Origin: Kitasatospora sp. GAS204B
GTDB taxonomy: Bacteria; Actinomycetota; Actinomycetes; Streptomycetales; Streptomycetaceae
Assembly (NCBI RefSeq): GCF_029892155.1
Contig: NZ_JARZAG010000019.1
Span: forward strand, 113,417 to 177,416
DNA length: 64,000 bases
Direction: 5' to 3'
Shown here: piece by piece, positions 8,425 through 17,026 of the stretch
Numbering within the stretch: position 1 is the first letter of the stretch
Layout of the letters: each line of letters begins with the position of its first letter
Translations under genes and position numbers: made by a program
Notes under the pieces: generated by a model
What the model was told of the DNA's origin: nothing
Database searches by the model: none
The model's input: the letters and a program-made list of their open reading frames with translations, nothing else

Positions 8425-9474
8425 ATGGCGGTCATGGTCAACGCAGCGGTCACCAGTCCGGCGAAGGATCGCCCTCGGGTGCTCTCCGGCATCCAGCCCA
8501 CCTCCGGCTCGTTCCACCTCGGCAACTACCTCGGCGCGGTGCGCCAGTGGGTGGACCTCCAGGAGGCGAACGACGCCTTCTACATGGTGGTCGACCTGCA
8601 CGCGATCACCGTTCCACAGGATCCGGCGCAGCTGCGGGAGAACACCCGGGTCTCGGTGGCCCAGCTGCTCGGCGCCGGCCTGGACCCGGAGCGCTGCACC
8701 CTCTTCATCCAGTCCCAGGTGCCCGAGCACGCGCAGCTCGGCTGGGTGATGAACTGCCTCACCGGCTTCGGCGAGGCGGCCCGGATGACCCAGTTCAAGG
8801 ACAAGTCGGCCAAGCAGGGCAGCGACAGCACCACGGTCGGCCTCTTCACCTACCCGATCCTGCAGGTCGCCGACATCCTGCTCTACCAGGCCGACGCGGT
8901 GCCGGTGGGCGAGGACCAGCGCCAGCACCTGGAGCTCACCCGCGACCTGGCCGAGCGCTTCAACAGCCGTTTCGCGCCGACCTTCACGCTGCCCAAGGCG
9001 TACATCCTCAAGGAGACGGCGAAGATCCTGGACCTCCAGGACCCGACGGCCAAGATGAGCAAGTCGGCCTCCTCGCCCAAGGGCCTGGTCAACCTGCTGG
9101 ACGACCCCAAGCTCAGCGCCAAGAAGTTCAAGAGCGCGGTGACCGACACCGACACGGTGGTCTCCTACGACGAGGAGAAGAAGGCCGGCGTCTCGAACCT
9201 GCTGCGGATCCACGCGGCGCTCAGCGGGCAGAGCGTGGAGCAGTTGGTCGCGCACTTCGAGGGCAAGATGTACGGCGCGCTCAAGACCGAGCTGGCCGAG
9301 CTGTTCGCCGAGTGGGTGGTGCCGTTCCAGCAGCGGACCCAGGCCTACCTGGACGACCCGGCGGAGCTGGACCGGGTGCTGGCGGTGGGCGCGGAGAAGG
9401 CCCGCGCGGTGGCCGGCGAGACCCTGGCGACGGTCTACGACCGCATCGGCTTCCTTGCGGCCGCCAAGCGCTGA
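8425..9474 (+). CDS. trpS: Tryptophanyl-tRNA synthetase
   Basis: Charges tRNA-Trp in translation. The 349-residue class I synthetase has the HIGH-equivalent HLGNYLG (31-37) preceded by SGIQPTSGS, the tryptophan-binding region around LTGFGEAARMTQFKDKS, YPILQVADILLYQAD and the KMSKS loop AKMSKSAS (about 208-214). Two in-frame ATG codons (8425 and 8434) are possible starts. It follows the CNNM gene closely (21 nt), and its stop overlaps the next start as TGATG. I see no T-box or tryptophan-rich leader upstream. Confidence 0.96.
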   Translation: MAVMVNAAVTSPAKDRPRVLSGIQPTSGSFHLGNYLGAVRQWVDLQEANDAFYMVVDLHAITVPQDPAQLRENTRVSVAQLLGAGLDPERCTLFIQSQVPEHAQLGWVMNCLTGFGEAARMTQFKDKSAKQGSDSTTVGLFTYPILQVADILLYQADAVPVGEDQRQHLELTRDLAERFNSRFAPTFTLPKAYILKETAKILDLQDPTAKMSKSASSPKGLVNLLDDPKLSAKKFKSAVTDTDTVVSYDEEKKAGVSNLLRIHAALSGQSVEQLVAHFEGKMYGALKTELAELFAEWVVPFQQRTQAYLDDPAELDRVLAVGAEKARAVAGETLATVYDRIGFLAAAKR

Positions 9475-10049
9475 TGCCCGAGCCGATGCCTGCCGATGGT
9501 GGCGATCTCACCGAGGTCGCCACCATCGGCGCGTCGTTGACCATCGGCGTGGCCGTCACGGTGCCCGAGCCGTTCGGCTCGGCGATCCAGGACACGCGCG
9601 CGGCGCTGGGCGATCCGCTGGCCCGGGCGATACCCACGCATGTCACGCTGCTGCCGCCGACCGAGATCCCGGCCGAGCGGTTGCCGCAGGTGCGGGCCCA
9701 CCTGGCGGCGGTGGCGGCCGGGCGCCGCCCGTTCCGGATGCAGCTGCACGGCAGCGGCACCTTCCGCCCGGTCTCCCCGGTGGTCTTCGTCCGGGTCGAG
9801 GAGGGCGCGCAGGAGTGCCGTGAGCTGGAGGCCGAGATCCGATCCGGCCCGCTGGCCCGGGAGTTGGCGTTTCCGTACCACCCGCACGTGACGGTGGCGC
9901 ACGGTCTGGCGGAGGAGGTGCTGGACGCCGCGGCGGTCCAAGTGCGGGCCTTCCACGCGGCTTTCGCGGTGCCCGCCGTCACGCTCTCCTGGTTCGGCGC
10001 TGATGCGGTCTGGCGCCCGTGGCGTGCTTACCCGCTGGGTCAGCGTTAA
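9474..10049 (+). CDS. 2H phosphoesterase family protein (2'-5' RNA ligase-like)
   Basis: A 191-residue protein with the two HxT motifs of the 2H phosphoesterase superfamily: THVTLLPPTEI (His about 56) and YHPHVTVAHGL (His about 137). Between them is GSGTFRPVSPVVFVRV, the usual strand-loop-strand. Members act on 2',3'-cyclic or 2'-5' phosphoester bonds; the substrate here is unknown. Its ATG overlaps the trpS stop (TGATG), so it is translationally coupled to trpS. A link to RNA metabolism is plausible but inferred. Confidence 0.85.
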   Translation: MPEPMPADGGDLTEVATIGASLTIGVAVTVPEPFGSAIQDTRAALGDPLARAIPTHVTLLPPTEIPAERLPQVRAHLAAVAAGRRPFRMQLHGSGTFRPVSPVVFVRVEEGAQECRELEAEIRSGPLARELAFPYHPHVTVAHGLAEEVLDAAAVQVRAFHAAFAVPAVTLSWFGADAVWRPWRAYPLGQR

Positions 10050-10103
10050 TCAGCGCGAATCAGTTGCGTGAAATACAGAATGTAATCTCTTATTACTTTC
10101 TCA

Positions 10104-10133
10104 TTCACCGCACCATCAGCTGAGCGCTATACT
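10104..10133 (+). promoter_or_regulatory. Candidate promoter of the stealth gene
   Basis: TTCACC (10104-10109) and TATACT (10128-10133) are separated by 18 nt, about 60 nt before the start. The 100 nt upstream are unusually AT-rich for this genome and include a small dyad, GTAAT-N5-ATTAC (10082-10096). Confidence 0.55.
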
Positions 10134-10191
10134 CAGCCGTTAATGGCTGCGGGGGGCTTATCGGCCAGAAGGCTCACCGTCTGGAGAGATG

Positions 10192-12057
10192 ATGCGCTGT
10201 CCCCGCACGGTCCGGCGAGTCATGCGTGCCGTGGCCGGCCGGGCCCGCCGGGTCGGCGTGTTGTCCGGGGTGCTGCCGGCGCAACGGACGGCCGAGCAGC
10301 CGGGCGCCGTGCCGGAGCCCGAGCCGGCGCCCGCCCCGCCGAGCGCCGAGGAGCTGCGCCGGGAGCGCGAGGAGCAACTGCTCGAGCGACGGCCCGCGTT
10401 GGTGCGGCACGACGGCTTGCTGGCCGAGGTACGCGACGACCTGCTCTCCGGGGACGCCTACCTGCGCAGCTTCACCGAGGTGACCGATCTGCTGCGCACC
10501 AGCGGGGTGGTGTTCGCCCCGATCCGCGGTCAGGGGTTCCGGCAGTGGGTGGTGATCGCGCCCGGCCAGCGGGCCGAGGTGCTCGCCGCCTGCGTTGCCG
10601 CCTTCGCCGGCGAGCCGGTCTATGCGGACCTGCTGGGGCACGACGTCACGCTCAGCACGGTGCTCGCCGAGGAGCTGGCGCAGGCCGTCGCGGCCCTGGA
10701 GGCGGTCCCCGAGGCGGCCGAGGAGCCCGGTGAGTCCGGGGTGTTGGTCAAAGGGGTGCGGATCTACCGGCCGGTGGTGACCGGCGGGCGCACCCTGTCC
10801 TACGCCGCGGACCACGGCTGTGACCTCGACTTCTGGGATTCGGCCAGGCCCTCCCAGGGCGCGATCGCCGCGATCCACGAGCCGCCGTTCGGCTGGTGGG
10901 TGCCCTCCTTGGAGCCGGAGGCGACGGTGCGGATCGGCGATCGCGAATTCCCGGCGCCGGCCGCGTTCGCCCGGCCACTGCTGGACGACGTCACCTTTCC
11001 GGTGGACGCGGTGATCACCTGGGTCGACGACAGCGACCCGGTCTGGCACGGCCGGCGCGCCGCGGTGCTGGCCGCGATGGACCGGCCGCCCGCCACCGGG
11101 GACGGCCCCGAGCGCTTCCACAACCGCGATGAGCTGCGCTACTGCCTGCGCTCCATCGCCATGTACGCCCCGTGGATCCGGCACGTCTTCCTGGTCACCG
11201 ACGGGCAGCAGCCCGACTGGCTGGTGGCCGAGCACCCGGACCTGACCGTGGTCTCGCACCGTGAGCTCTTCGCGGATCCGGCGGTGCTGCCGGTGTTCAA
11301 CTCGCACGCCATCGAAACCCAGCTGCACCGAATTCCGGGTCTCGCCGAGCATTTCCTGTATTTCAACGACGACATGTTCCTGGGACGACCGATTCGGCCC
11401 GAACAGTTCTTCCACGGAAACGGCGCGCCGGCGGTCAATCTCGATTCCCGGGTGATCCCGCCGGGACCGGTGACGGGCGACGACGACGAGTACGTGGCCG
11501 CACAGAAGAACACCCGGGCCCTGATCCGGCGCGAGTTCGGCCGGGACACCACCAACACCCTCAGCCACGCCCCCTACCCGCTGACCCGCACCCTGCTGGC
11601 CGAGAGCGCCGAGGAGTTCGCCGCCGAGCTGACCGGCACCGTGCGCTCGACCTTTCGCTCGACCACCGACATCGCGCCGATCACCCTCGCCGTCAGCCGC
11701 GGGTACCTCGCCGGCCGGGTCGCCTGGGGCCGGATCGGCCACCGCTACGTGGACGTCGACCGGCAGGCCGCCCTGGAGCAGCTGCCCGGTCTGCTCGGGG
11801 AGCGCGCGATCGACACCTTCTGCCTCAACGACGGCGTCCTGGCACAGGTGCCCAGGCCCGAACAGGACCGGATCGTCACGGCCTTCCTGCAGGACTACTT
11901 CCCGGTGGCGGGCCCCTTCGAGCAGTCGCTGCCGGCACCGGCGGCCCGGACCGCTCCCGAGCAGACCGCGCCGGCCGAGCAGCTCGACCCGACCACCGGG
12001 CCCGCCGAGTCGGCGGGCTCCGCCCCGCAGCCACACCTGGTCGAGCAGCACGGCTGA
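10192..12057 (+). CDS. Stealth family capsular/exopolysaccharide phosphotransferase
   Basis: A 621-residue protein of the stealth family, which transfers hexose-1-phosphate in capsule or cell-wall glycopolymer synthesis. All four conserved regions are visible: CR1 VDAVITWVDDSDPVW (about 270-285), CR2 FHNRDELRYCLRSI followed by APWIRHVFLVTDGQQPDWL (about 305-340), CR3 HAIETQLHRIPGL with FNDDMFLGR (about 372-402), and CR4 SHAPYP (about 457). The N-terminal 250 residues and the Pro/Ala-rich C-terminal tail are not conserved. Two adjacent ATG codons exist (10189, 10192); the second has better spacing from GGAG. It faces the GT2/TagF fusion gene across a shared terminator. Confidence 0.9.
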   Translation: MRCPRTVRRVMRAVAGRARRVGVLSGVLPAQRTAEQPGAVPEPEPAPAPPSAEELRREREEQLLERRPALVRHDGLLAEVRDDLLSGDAYLRSFTEVTDLLRTSGVVFAPIRGQGFRQWVVIAPGQRAEVLAACVAAFAGEPVYADLLGHDVTLSTVLAEELAQAVAALEAVPEAAEEPGESGVLVKGVRIYRPVVTGGRTLSYAADHGCDLDFWDSARPSQGAIAAIHEPPFGWWVPSLEPEATVRIGDREFPAPAAFARPLLDDVTFPVDAVITWVDDSDPVWHGRRAAVLAAMDRPPATGDGPERFHNRDELRYCLRSIAMYAPWIRHVFLVTDGQQPDWLVAEHPDLTVVSHRELFADPAVLPVFNSHAIETQLHRIPGLAEHFLYFNDDMFLGRPIRPEQFFHGNGAPAVNLDSRVIPPGPVTGDDDEYVAAQKNTRALIRREFGRDTTNTLSHAPYPLTRTLLAESAEEFAAELTGTVRSTFRSTTDIAPITLAVSRGYLAGRVAWGRIGHRYVDVDRQAALEQLPGLLGERAIDTFCLNDGVLAQVPRPEQDRIVTAFLQDYFPVAGPFEQSLPAPAARTAPEQTAPAEQLDPTTGPAESAGSAPQPHLVEQHG

Positions 12058-12085
12058 CCCCCGGCCGTACCCGACGCGAAAGCCC

Positions 12086-12123
12086 GCGGGCCCCGTGACC
12101 AGCACTCAGGTCACGGGGCCCGC
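12086..12123. terminator. Bidirectional terminator between convergent glycopolymer genes
   Basis: Perfect 15-bp inverted repeat (12086-12100 and 12109-12123) with an 8-nt loop, between the stealth gene stop (12057) and the end of the minus-strand GT2/TagF gene (12160). It is placed to serve both genes. Confidence 0.85.
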
Positions 12124-12159
12124 AGGCCTTCCCAGCCGAGGACTCGGCCCAGCAGGCCG

Positions 12160-15100
12160 TCAGCCCAGCAGACCGTCCACCACCCGGGCCGCGGCGTGGC
12201 CGTCGTCCAGGTCGCAGTAGGTCGAGCGGAACGCGGTGTAGGCCTCGCGGTGCTCGGCCGCGACCCGGTCCAGGTCACCCAGCGCCTCGACCAGCTCCGC
12301 CGACGTCCGCAGCAGCGGCCCCGGTGCGTCCCGCTCGAAGTCGAAGGTGAACCCGCACAGGTTGTCGCGGTAGTGCTCCAGGTCGTAGGTGAAGAAGAGC
12401 ACCGGCCGACCGGTGTTGACGAAGTCGAACACCGAGGCCGAGTAGTCGGTCACCAGCGCGTCGGCGACCAGCAGCAGGTCGGCCATGTCGGGGTAGCGCG
12501 AGACGTCCCAGACGTAGCCGTTGCCGGCGTCGGCGACCGGGCCATAGCAGTTCGCGTGCGGGCGGACCAGCAGGACCTGGTCCTCGCCGAGCGCGGCACG
12601 GGCCGCCGCCAGGTCGATCCGCAGGTCGATCTGGTAGCCGCCCTGCGGGCGCTTGCGGTCCTCCCGGAAGGTCGGCGCGTACAGCACGACCTTCTTGCCC
12701 TCGGGCAGGCCCAGCTTGCGGCGCACCTCGGCGGCCCGCTTCTCCCGGTCGGGGGAGAACAGGATGTCGTTGTGCGGGTAGCCGGTCTCCAGCATCTCGC
12801 CCTGGAACTTGAAGGCCCGACGCAGCACCGGGGTCGCGAAGCTGCCGCCGGAGATCAGCTTGCTCCAGGTCAGCACCTCGCGGTCGAGGTGCTTGAGGTA
12901 GTTGCTGTCGATGAACCAGATCTTCTCGAAGTCGTGGCCGATCCGCTTGAGCGGGCTGCCGACCCAGGTCTGCAGCACCACCTGGTCCGGACGCAGGCTC
13001 ACGAAGTCGGGCAACTGGGCGCTGGTGACGATGTACTTGGCGGTGGCCACGGCCTCGTACCACTCCGGGCTCCACTGCCGCAGCCCGCGGGCGCTCTGCG
13101 GAAGTTCGGCCTGCTGGTCGTCCACCGTCCACAGGTGCTCCAGCGGCAGGCCGCGGCGGACCAGCTCCTCGTGGATGGCGCGCGGCGAGCCGGCGTACTG
13201 GCCGCCGTTGGCCACGTTGTAGAGCACCGCCTGGCGCAGCGGCTGCTGCTTGGCGGCCGGGTAGGCCTCCTTGCGCAGCACCCGCTGGCGGTAGCCGCTG
13301 CGCTCGTGCGGGCCGAGGTCGGCGTGCGCCTCCAGCGAGAGCGTGTCGAAGTAGCGGCGCTCCAGCACCACCTGCTTGCCGCGCGCGCGGATCTCGGCGG
13401 GCAGCGCGGCGTGCGCCTCCAGCGCCACCTGGACCTTGGGCCAGGCGAAGTCGGGATCGCCGCCCTCGGGCCGGAAGAAGACCTCCCAGGTGCCCTTGTG
13501 CAGCGGTACCTGGCCCGCGTACGAGCTGATGGGGGTGGCCGGCAGGTTCACCTCGAAGCGGCCGTCGCTGACCAGCACCGGGTGCAGGTAGTCCTCCTCG
13601 CGCCAGACGTGACGGACCACCAGGTCGTAGCGGTGCTCGCCGGACAGCGGGAAGTGGCCGGTGAGCGTGAAGCCCTGCTCGTCAGCGCCGGTGATCCGGT
13701 CCACCACCGGCTGCACCAGCTGGTCGGCGAACTGCAGGTGCCCGGTGTCGGTCGGCTTGGAGACCAGCACCCGGGCGGTGCCCACCGGGGACTCGGGGTC
13801 CAGCGGCAGTTCGAGGTGCTGCAGCGGCGCCCGCTCGTCGACCATGACCGGCAGCGTGGTCCGGTCGGCCAGCAGCAGCTTGGCGTACCACTGGTCGGCG
13901 CTGCGGGTGTCGGCGGCCGGGTCCAGCGCGTTCCACCGGTCACGGACCTCGGCGAGCTGCGTGAGCGGGATCCGCGCGGTGAACGGCACCGGTCGCCCAG
14001 CCGGGGTGCCGAACTCGACCGGGAAGTCGATCTTGCTGCCGGACTGCGAGTGGTGCAGCTGCAGCCGGAGCCCGGACAGGTCGGAGCCGCCGCGCACCGT
14101 GCCGTTGAGCTCGATCTCGCCGTCCGCCGCACCCAGTTCGGTGACCGAGGCGCGCAGCGTCTCGACCTTCAGGTGCAGGAAGCCGTCCTTCAGGAACGGC
14201 ACGATCCGCGTGCTGGCGTCGACCCAGTGGGTCGGGTAGCTCTGCGCCGTGTCGGCCCAGCCGCCGGAGATCCGGCCCTTGTAGACGCCGGCCTTGCCGA
14301 CGCCGCCGATCAGCACCCGCCAGATGCCGTCCTGCCACTGGCCGCGCTTCTTCAGCTTCGCCGGATCGATGAAGGTGGTGAAGCCGGCCCAGTCGCAGCT
14401 GTACAGGTCGTGCGGGGAGCTCGCGGTCGCTTCGGGCGCGTACTGGGTCTTGGCGGAGAAGGTGACGATCCGCTTGCCCTTGGCCTCGCGCAGCACGATC
14501 TTGCGGACCAGGTCGTGCTTGCCCTCCACACCCACGTGCTCCGGGAAGGCGTGCCCGGTCAGCCGCAGCTTGCCGTCCTCCCAGGCCGACTCGTAGACCC
14601 GGCTGCGCATCACCAGCGCGTTGTCCAGCCGCAGCACGTCGGCCGGCACGCTCTTGCGCCCACCGCGCAGGAACGGGTAGTCGGCGTACGGCCGGACCAG
14701 GCCGCGAGCCGGCGCCGCGCCGTTGCTCTCGGCCTCGAAGGCCATCTGCTCGACGAGCTCGTCGATCCGGCCCTGCAGGGTCAGGTGGTACTTCAGCCGC
14801 AGCGGCGCGCGCAGCTTGCGGACCAGCTCGGGCCCGATCACGCGCAGCAGCCGGCCCACGCACTCCAGGTACGCGTCGCGGTAGTCCTGCTCGCCGTCGA
14901 CCACCGACCAGAAGAACATCGGGATCTCCTCGACGAGGTTGTTCTCGTCGTAGGAGCGCAGGTACTCCTTGAACTTCGGGTCGGTCTGCTTCAGCAGCCA
15001 GGTGCGGACCAGCTCCATCGAGGTGACCCGGTCGATCAGGCCCTTCGGGTTGGTGCGCATCTGGGTGATCGACATCTCGCCGACCTCGCGCTCGCGCCAG

Positions 15101-15723
15101 TGGTAGATCGGCTCGGTGAGCACGTCCACGCTCTTGGCCAGGTAGTGGTGCGGCACGCTGACCGGCGCGTCCTCGTACAGGATGCCCTCGGGGTAGAGCA
15201 GGCCGGCCATGTCCCAGAAGCTGCGCCGGTACACCTTGTTCCACGCGGTGCGGTCGGTGACCAGCGCCGGGATCTCGGTGATGTGGGTCTTCAGCCTGGT
15301 CTCGCGGAACGGCTTGGCGTGGCCGCCCGACGGGTAGTGGCCCACCGCGCGGAAGCGCAGCACGTTGCCGGTGGCGAAGTCGGAGCCGGTCTTGTCGAGC
15401 GTGGAGATCATCAGCTCGTACGCGCTCGGCGGCAGGGTGTCGTCACTGTCCACGAAGGCCAGGAACTCGGTGCCGTCGGTCAGGTGCAGCAGGCCGGTGT
15501 TGCGGGCGGCGCCGAGGCCGGCGTTCTGCTTGCGGACCAGTCTGAATCGGGAGTCCTTGGCGGCGAACGCCTCGGCGAGTGCCGCGCTGCCGTCCTTCGA
15601 ACCGTCGTCCACCATGATGCACTCGAGGTCGCTCATGGTCTGGGCGGCGATGGACTCCAGGCACTCCTCCAGGTACCGCTCGACGTTGTAGATCGGAACA
15701 ACGACAGAGAGACGGGGGGCCAT
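12160..15723 (-). CDS. Bifunctional GT2 glycosyltransferase / CDP-glycerol glycerophosphotransferase
   Basis: A very large 1187-residue protein for teichoic-acid-like polymer synthesis. The N-terminal GT2 domain (about 1-240) shows VVVPIYNVERYLEECLESIA, MVDDGSKDGS, the acceptor segment QNAGLGAARNTGL and the metal-binding FVDSDDTLPP. The middle (about 300-790) carries repeated beta-rich segments I cannot assign. The C-terminal 380 residues match TagB/TagF/TarF polymerases: YNVANGGQYAGSPRAI near 836, QTWVGSPLKRIG, LYAPTFRED and ALVTDYSASVFDFVNTGRPVLF (quoted in parts; near 1094). The start is ATG at 15723 because homology begins there; the frame is open further upstream. No signal peptide is seen, so it probably acts at the inner membrane face. 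Confidence 0.9.
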   Translation of the reverse strand: MAPRLSVVVPIYNVERYLEECLESIAAQTMSDLECIMVDDGSKDGSAALAEAFAAKDSRFRLVRKQNAGLGAARNTGLLHLTDGTEFLAFVDSDDTLPPSAYELMISTLDKTGSDFATGNVLRFRAVGHYPSGGHAKPFRETRLKTHITEIPALVTDRTAWNKVYRRSFWDMAGLLYPEGILYEDAPVSVPHHYLAKSVDVLTEPIYHWREREVGEMSITQMRTNPKGLIDRVTSMELVRTWLLKQTDPKFKEYLRSYDENNLVEEIPMFFWSVVDGEQDYRDAYLECVGRLLRVIGPELVRKLRAPLRLKYHLTLQGRIDELVEQMAFEAESNGAAPARGLVRPYADYPFLRGGRKSVPADVLRLDNALVMRSRVYESAWEDGKLRLTGHAFPEHVGVEGKHDLVRKIVLREAKGKRIVTFSAKTQYAPEATASSPHDLYSCDWAGFTTFIDPAKLKKRGQWQDGIWRVLIGGVGKAGVYKGRISGGWADTAQSYPTHWVDASTRIVPFLKDGFLHLKVETLRASVTELGAADGEIELNGTVRGGSDLSGLRLQLHHSQSGSKIDFPVEFGTPAGRPVPFTARIPLTQLAEVRDRWNALDPAADTRSADQWYAKLLLADRTTLPVMVDERAPLQHLELPLDPESPVGTARVLVSKPTDTGHLQFADQLVQPVVDRITGADEQGFTLTGHFPLSGEHRYDLVVRHVWREEDYLHPVLVSDGRFEVNLPATPISSYAGQVPLHKGTWEVFFRPEGGDPDFAWPKVQVALEAHAALPAEIRARGKQVVLERRYFDTLSLEAHADLGPHERSGYRQRVLRKEAYPAAKQQPLRQAVLYNVANGGQYAGSPRAIHEELVRRGLPLEHLWTVDDQQAELPQSARGLRQWSPEWYEAVATAKYIVTSAQLPDFVSLRPDQVVLQTWVGSPLKRIGHDFEKIWFIDSNYLKHLDREVLTWSKLISGGSFATPVLRRAFKFQGEMLETGYPHNDILFSPDREKRAAEVRRKLGLPEGKKVVLYAPTFREDRKRPQGGYQIDLRIDLAAARAALGEDQVLLVRPHANCYGPVADAGNGYVWDVSRYPDMADLLLVADALVTDYSASVFDFVNTGRPVLFFTYDLEHYRDNLCGFTFDFERDAPGPLLRTSAELVEALGDLDRVAAEHREAYTAFRSTYCDLDDGHAAARVVDGLLG

Positions 15724-15903
15724 CTTCGGGGCGGGCCTTTCATCAGGGGCGGTGTCACGGCCTGGAGCGGACCCGAGGCTTCGAGGGCCACCGGACAGGC
15801 GGTACGCGGCGAATCCTACCGTCCGACCCGGCCGGCCCCCCGTGTCGGCCAGGCCCGGCGGGGCTGAGCGGACGCCGGCCGGTGACCTGTCAGGCTGAAC
15901 CGC

Positions 15904-16845
15904 ATGGGATTCCTCACCAGGCTGCCGGTGATCGGTCCACTGGTCGCCGCCGTGCTGCGCAGCCGCCCGTACCGCGTCTACCAGCACTTCACGGCGGCCA
16001 AGGCCAACCGGCTGGCCGGTGCCGTCACCTTCTTCGGCTTCCTGGCGCTCTTCCCGCTGCTGACGGTGGCTCTGGCGATCGCGGTGACCACCCTCACTCC
16101 GACCCGGGTGGACACCCTCAAGCACAAGATCGCCGACCAGGTCCCGGGGCTGGCCAACTCGCTGGGTCTGGACTCGCTGATCGCCAACGCCGCCACCGTC
16201 GGGGTGCTCAGCGGGTTGCTGCTGCTGATCTCCGGGCTCGGCTGGGTGGGCACCATACGCGGTGCGATCCGGGACATCTGGCAGCTGCCCGAGGAGGACG
16301 GCAACGTGGTGCTGCGCAAGGTCTGGGACTGCGTGGTGCTGGTCGGCCTCGGCGTGGTCTCGGTGGTCTCGCTGGGCGCCTCCGCGATCACCACCCAGCT
16401 GGCGGGACGGCTGGCCAGTGGCCTCGGCCTCTCCGACCAGGGCCAGGCGCACTACCTGCTGGCGGTGGCCGGCTTCGTCATCGCGGTCGGCGCCGACCTG
16501 CTGCTCTTCCTGTACCTGCTCGCCCCGTTCCCCCGGATCGCCGGCCAGCACCGCCGCGACCTGATGACCGCCGCGCTGATCGGGGCCGTCGGCTTCGAAC
16601 TGCTCAAGCTGCTGCTCTCCTCCTACCTGGGTTCGGTGGCGGGCAAGAGCCTGTACGGCGCCTTCGGCGTGCCGGTCGCGCTGCTGCTCTGGATCAACTT
16701 CGTCTGCCGGCTGCTCATGTACTGCGTCGCCTGGACCGCCCTGGCCGACCCCGAGGGCGCCCGGGCCCGCGCCCGCGCGAGCGCGGAGACCGCCTACCGC
16801 GCTGCCGGCGAGCTCGGCATGGCCGGCCCGCCGACGCGGCCGTAG
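15904..16845 (+). CDS. YihY/BrkB family integral membrane protein
   Basis: A 313-residue membrane protein of the BrkB/YihY family. There are about six hydrophobic segments, including TFFGFLALFPLLTVALAIAV, VGVLSGLLLLISGLGWVGTI, FVIAVGADLLLFLYLLAPFP and VPVALLLWINFVCRLLMYCV. The family's ANRLAGAVTFFGFLALFPL and YGAFGVP...W segments are present. The function is unresolved despite an old ribonuclease label for the family. It is divergent from the GT2/TagF gene, separated by 180 nt, and ends 12 nt before a MITE-like element. Confidence 0.88.
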   Translation: MGFLTRLPVIGPLVAAVLRSRPYRVYQHFTAAKANRLAGAVTFFGFLALFPLLTVALAIAVTTLTPTRVDTLKHKIADQVPGLANSLGLDSLIANAATVGVLSGLLLLISGLGWVGTIRGAIRDIWQLPEEDGNVVLRKVWDCVVLVGLGVVSVVSLGASAITTQLAGRLASGLGLSDQGQAHYLLAVAGFVIAVGADLLLFLYLLAPFPRIAGQHRRDLMTAALIGAVGFELLKLLLSSYLGSVAGKSLYGAFGVPVALLLWINFVCRLLMYCVAWTALADPEGARARARASAETAYRAAGELGMAGPPTRP

Positions 16846-16857
16846 CGGCTTGAGGCC

Positions 16858-17026
16858 CTAGGGCCTCTCTTACGGATCTTGCCGGGCGTGCGACGCCGGG
16901 CCTCCCGCCTGGACGCACCGGCGAATCATCCAAGTACGACCCAGTACGAGGACGATCCGCCGGCACACCCAGCCGGGCGCCCACCGCCGCGCGCTGATCC
17001 GACAAGATCCGTAAGAGAGGCCCTAG
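16858..17026. mobile_element. MITE-like element with 24-bp perfect terminal inverted repeats
   Basis: A 169-bp non-coding element. Its ends are perfect 24-bp inverted repeats (16858-16881 and 17003-17026), reading inward CTAGGGCCTCTC then TTACGGATCTTG. The outer CTAG is palindromic and can equally be read as a 4-bp target duplication around 20-bp repeats. The interior holds further dyads (GCCGGGCGTGCGACGCCGGGC around 16881-16901; CCGGCGAATC pairing with GATCCGCCGG). No ORF is present, so mobility would need a transposase in trans; the end structure suggests an IS5-type partner, which is an inference. Confidence 0.75.

Noticed and set aside
7399..9255. A 618-codon minus-strand frame opposite the CNNM and trpS genes
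   Set aside because: Antisense shadow. It spans two well-supported plus-strand genes and shows no domain.
12196..15867. A 1223-codon open frame on the plus strand opposite the GT2/TagF gene
   Set aside because: It is the antisense shadow of a GC-rich gene. The translation is low-complexity (Val, Gly, Arg, His, Gln) with no motif, while the minus-strand frame has clear GT2 and TagF motifs.
12160..16551. A longer 1463-residue start for the GT2/TagF protein
   Set aside because: The extra N-terminus is antisense to the BrkB gene and His/Gln/Arg-rich; GT2 homology begins right after ATG 15723.
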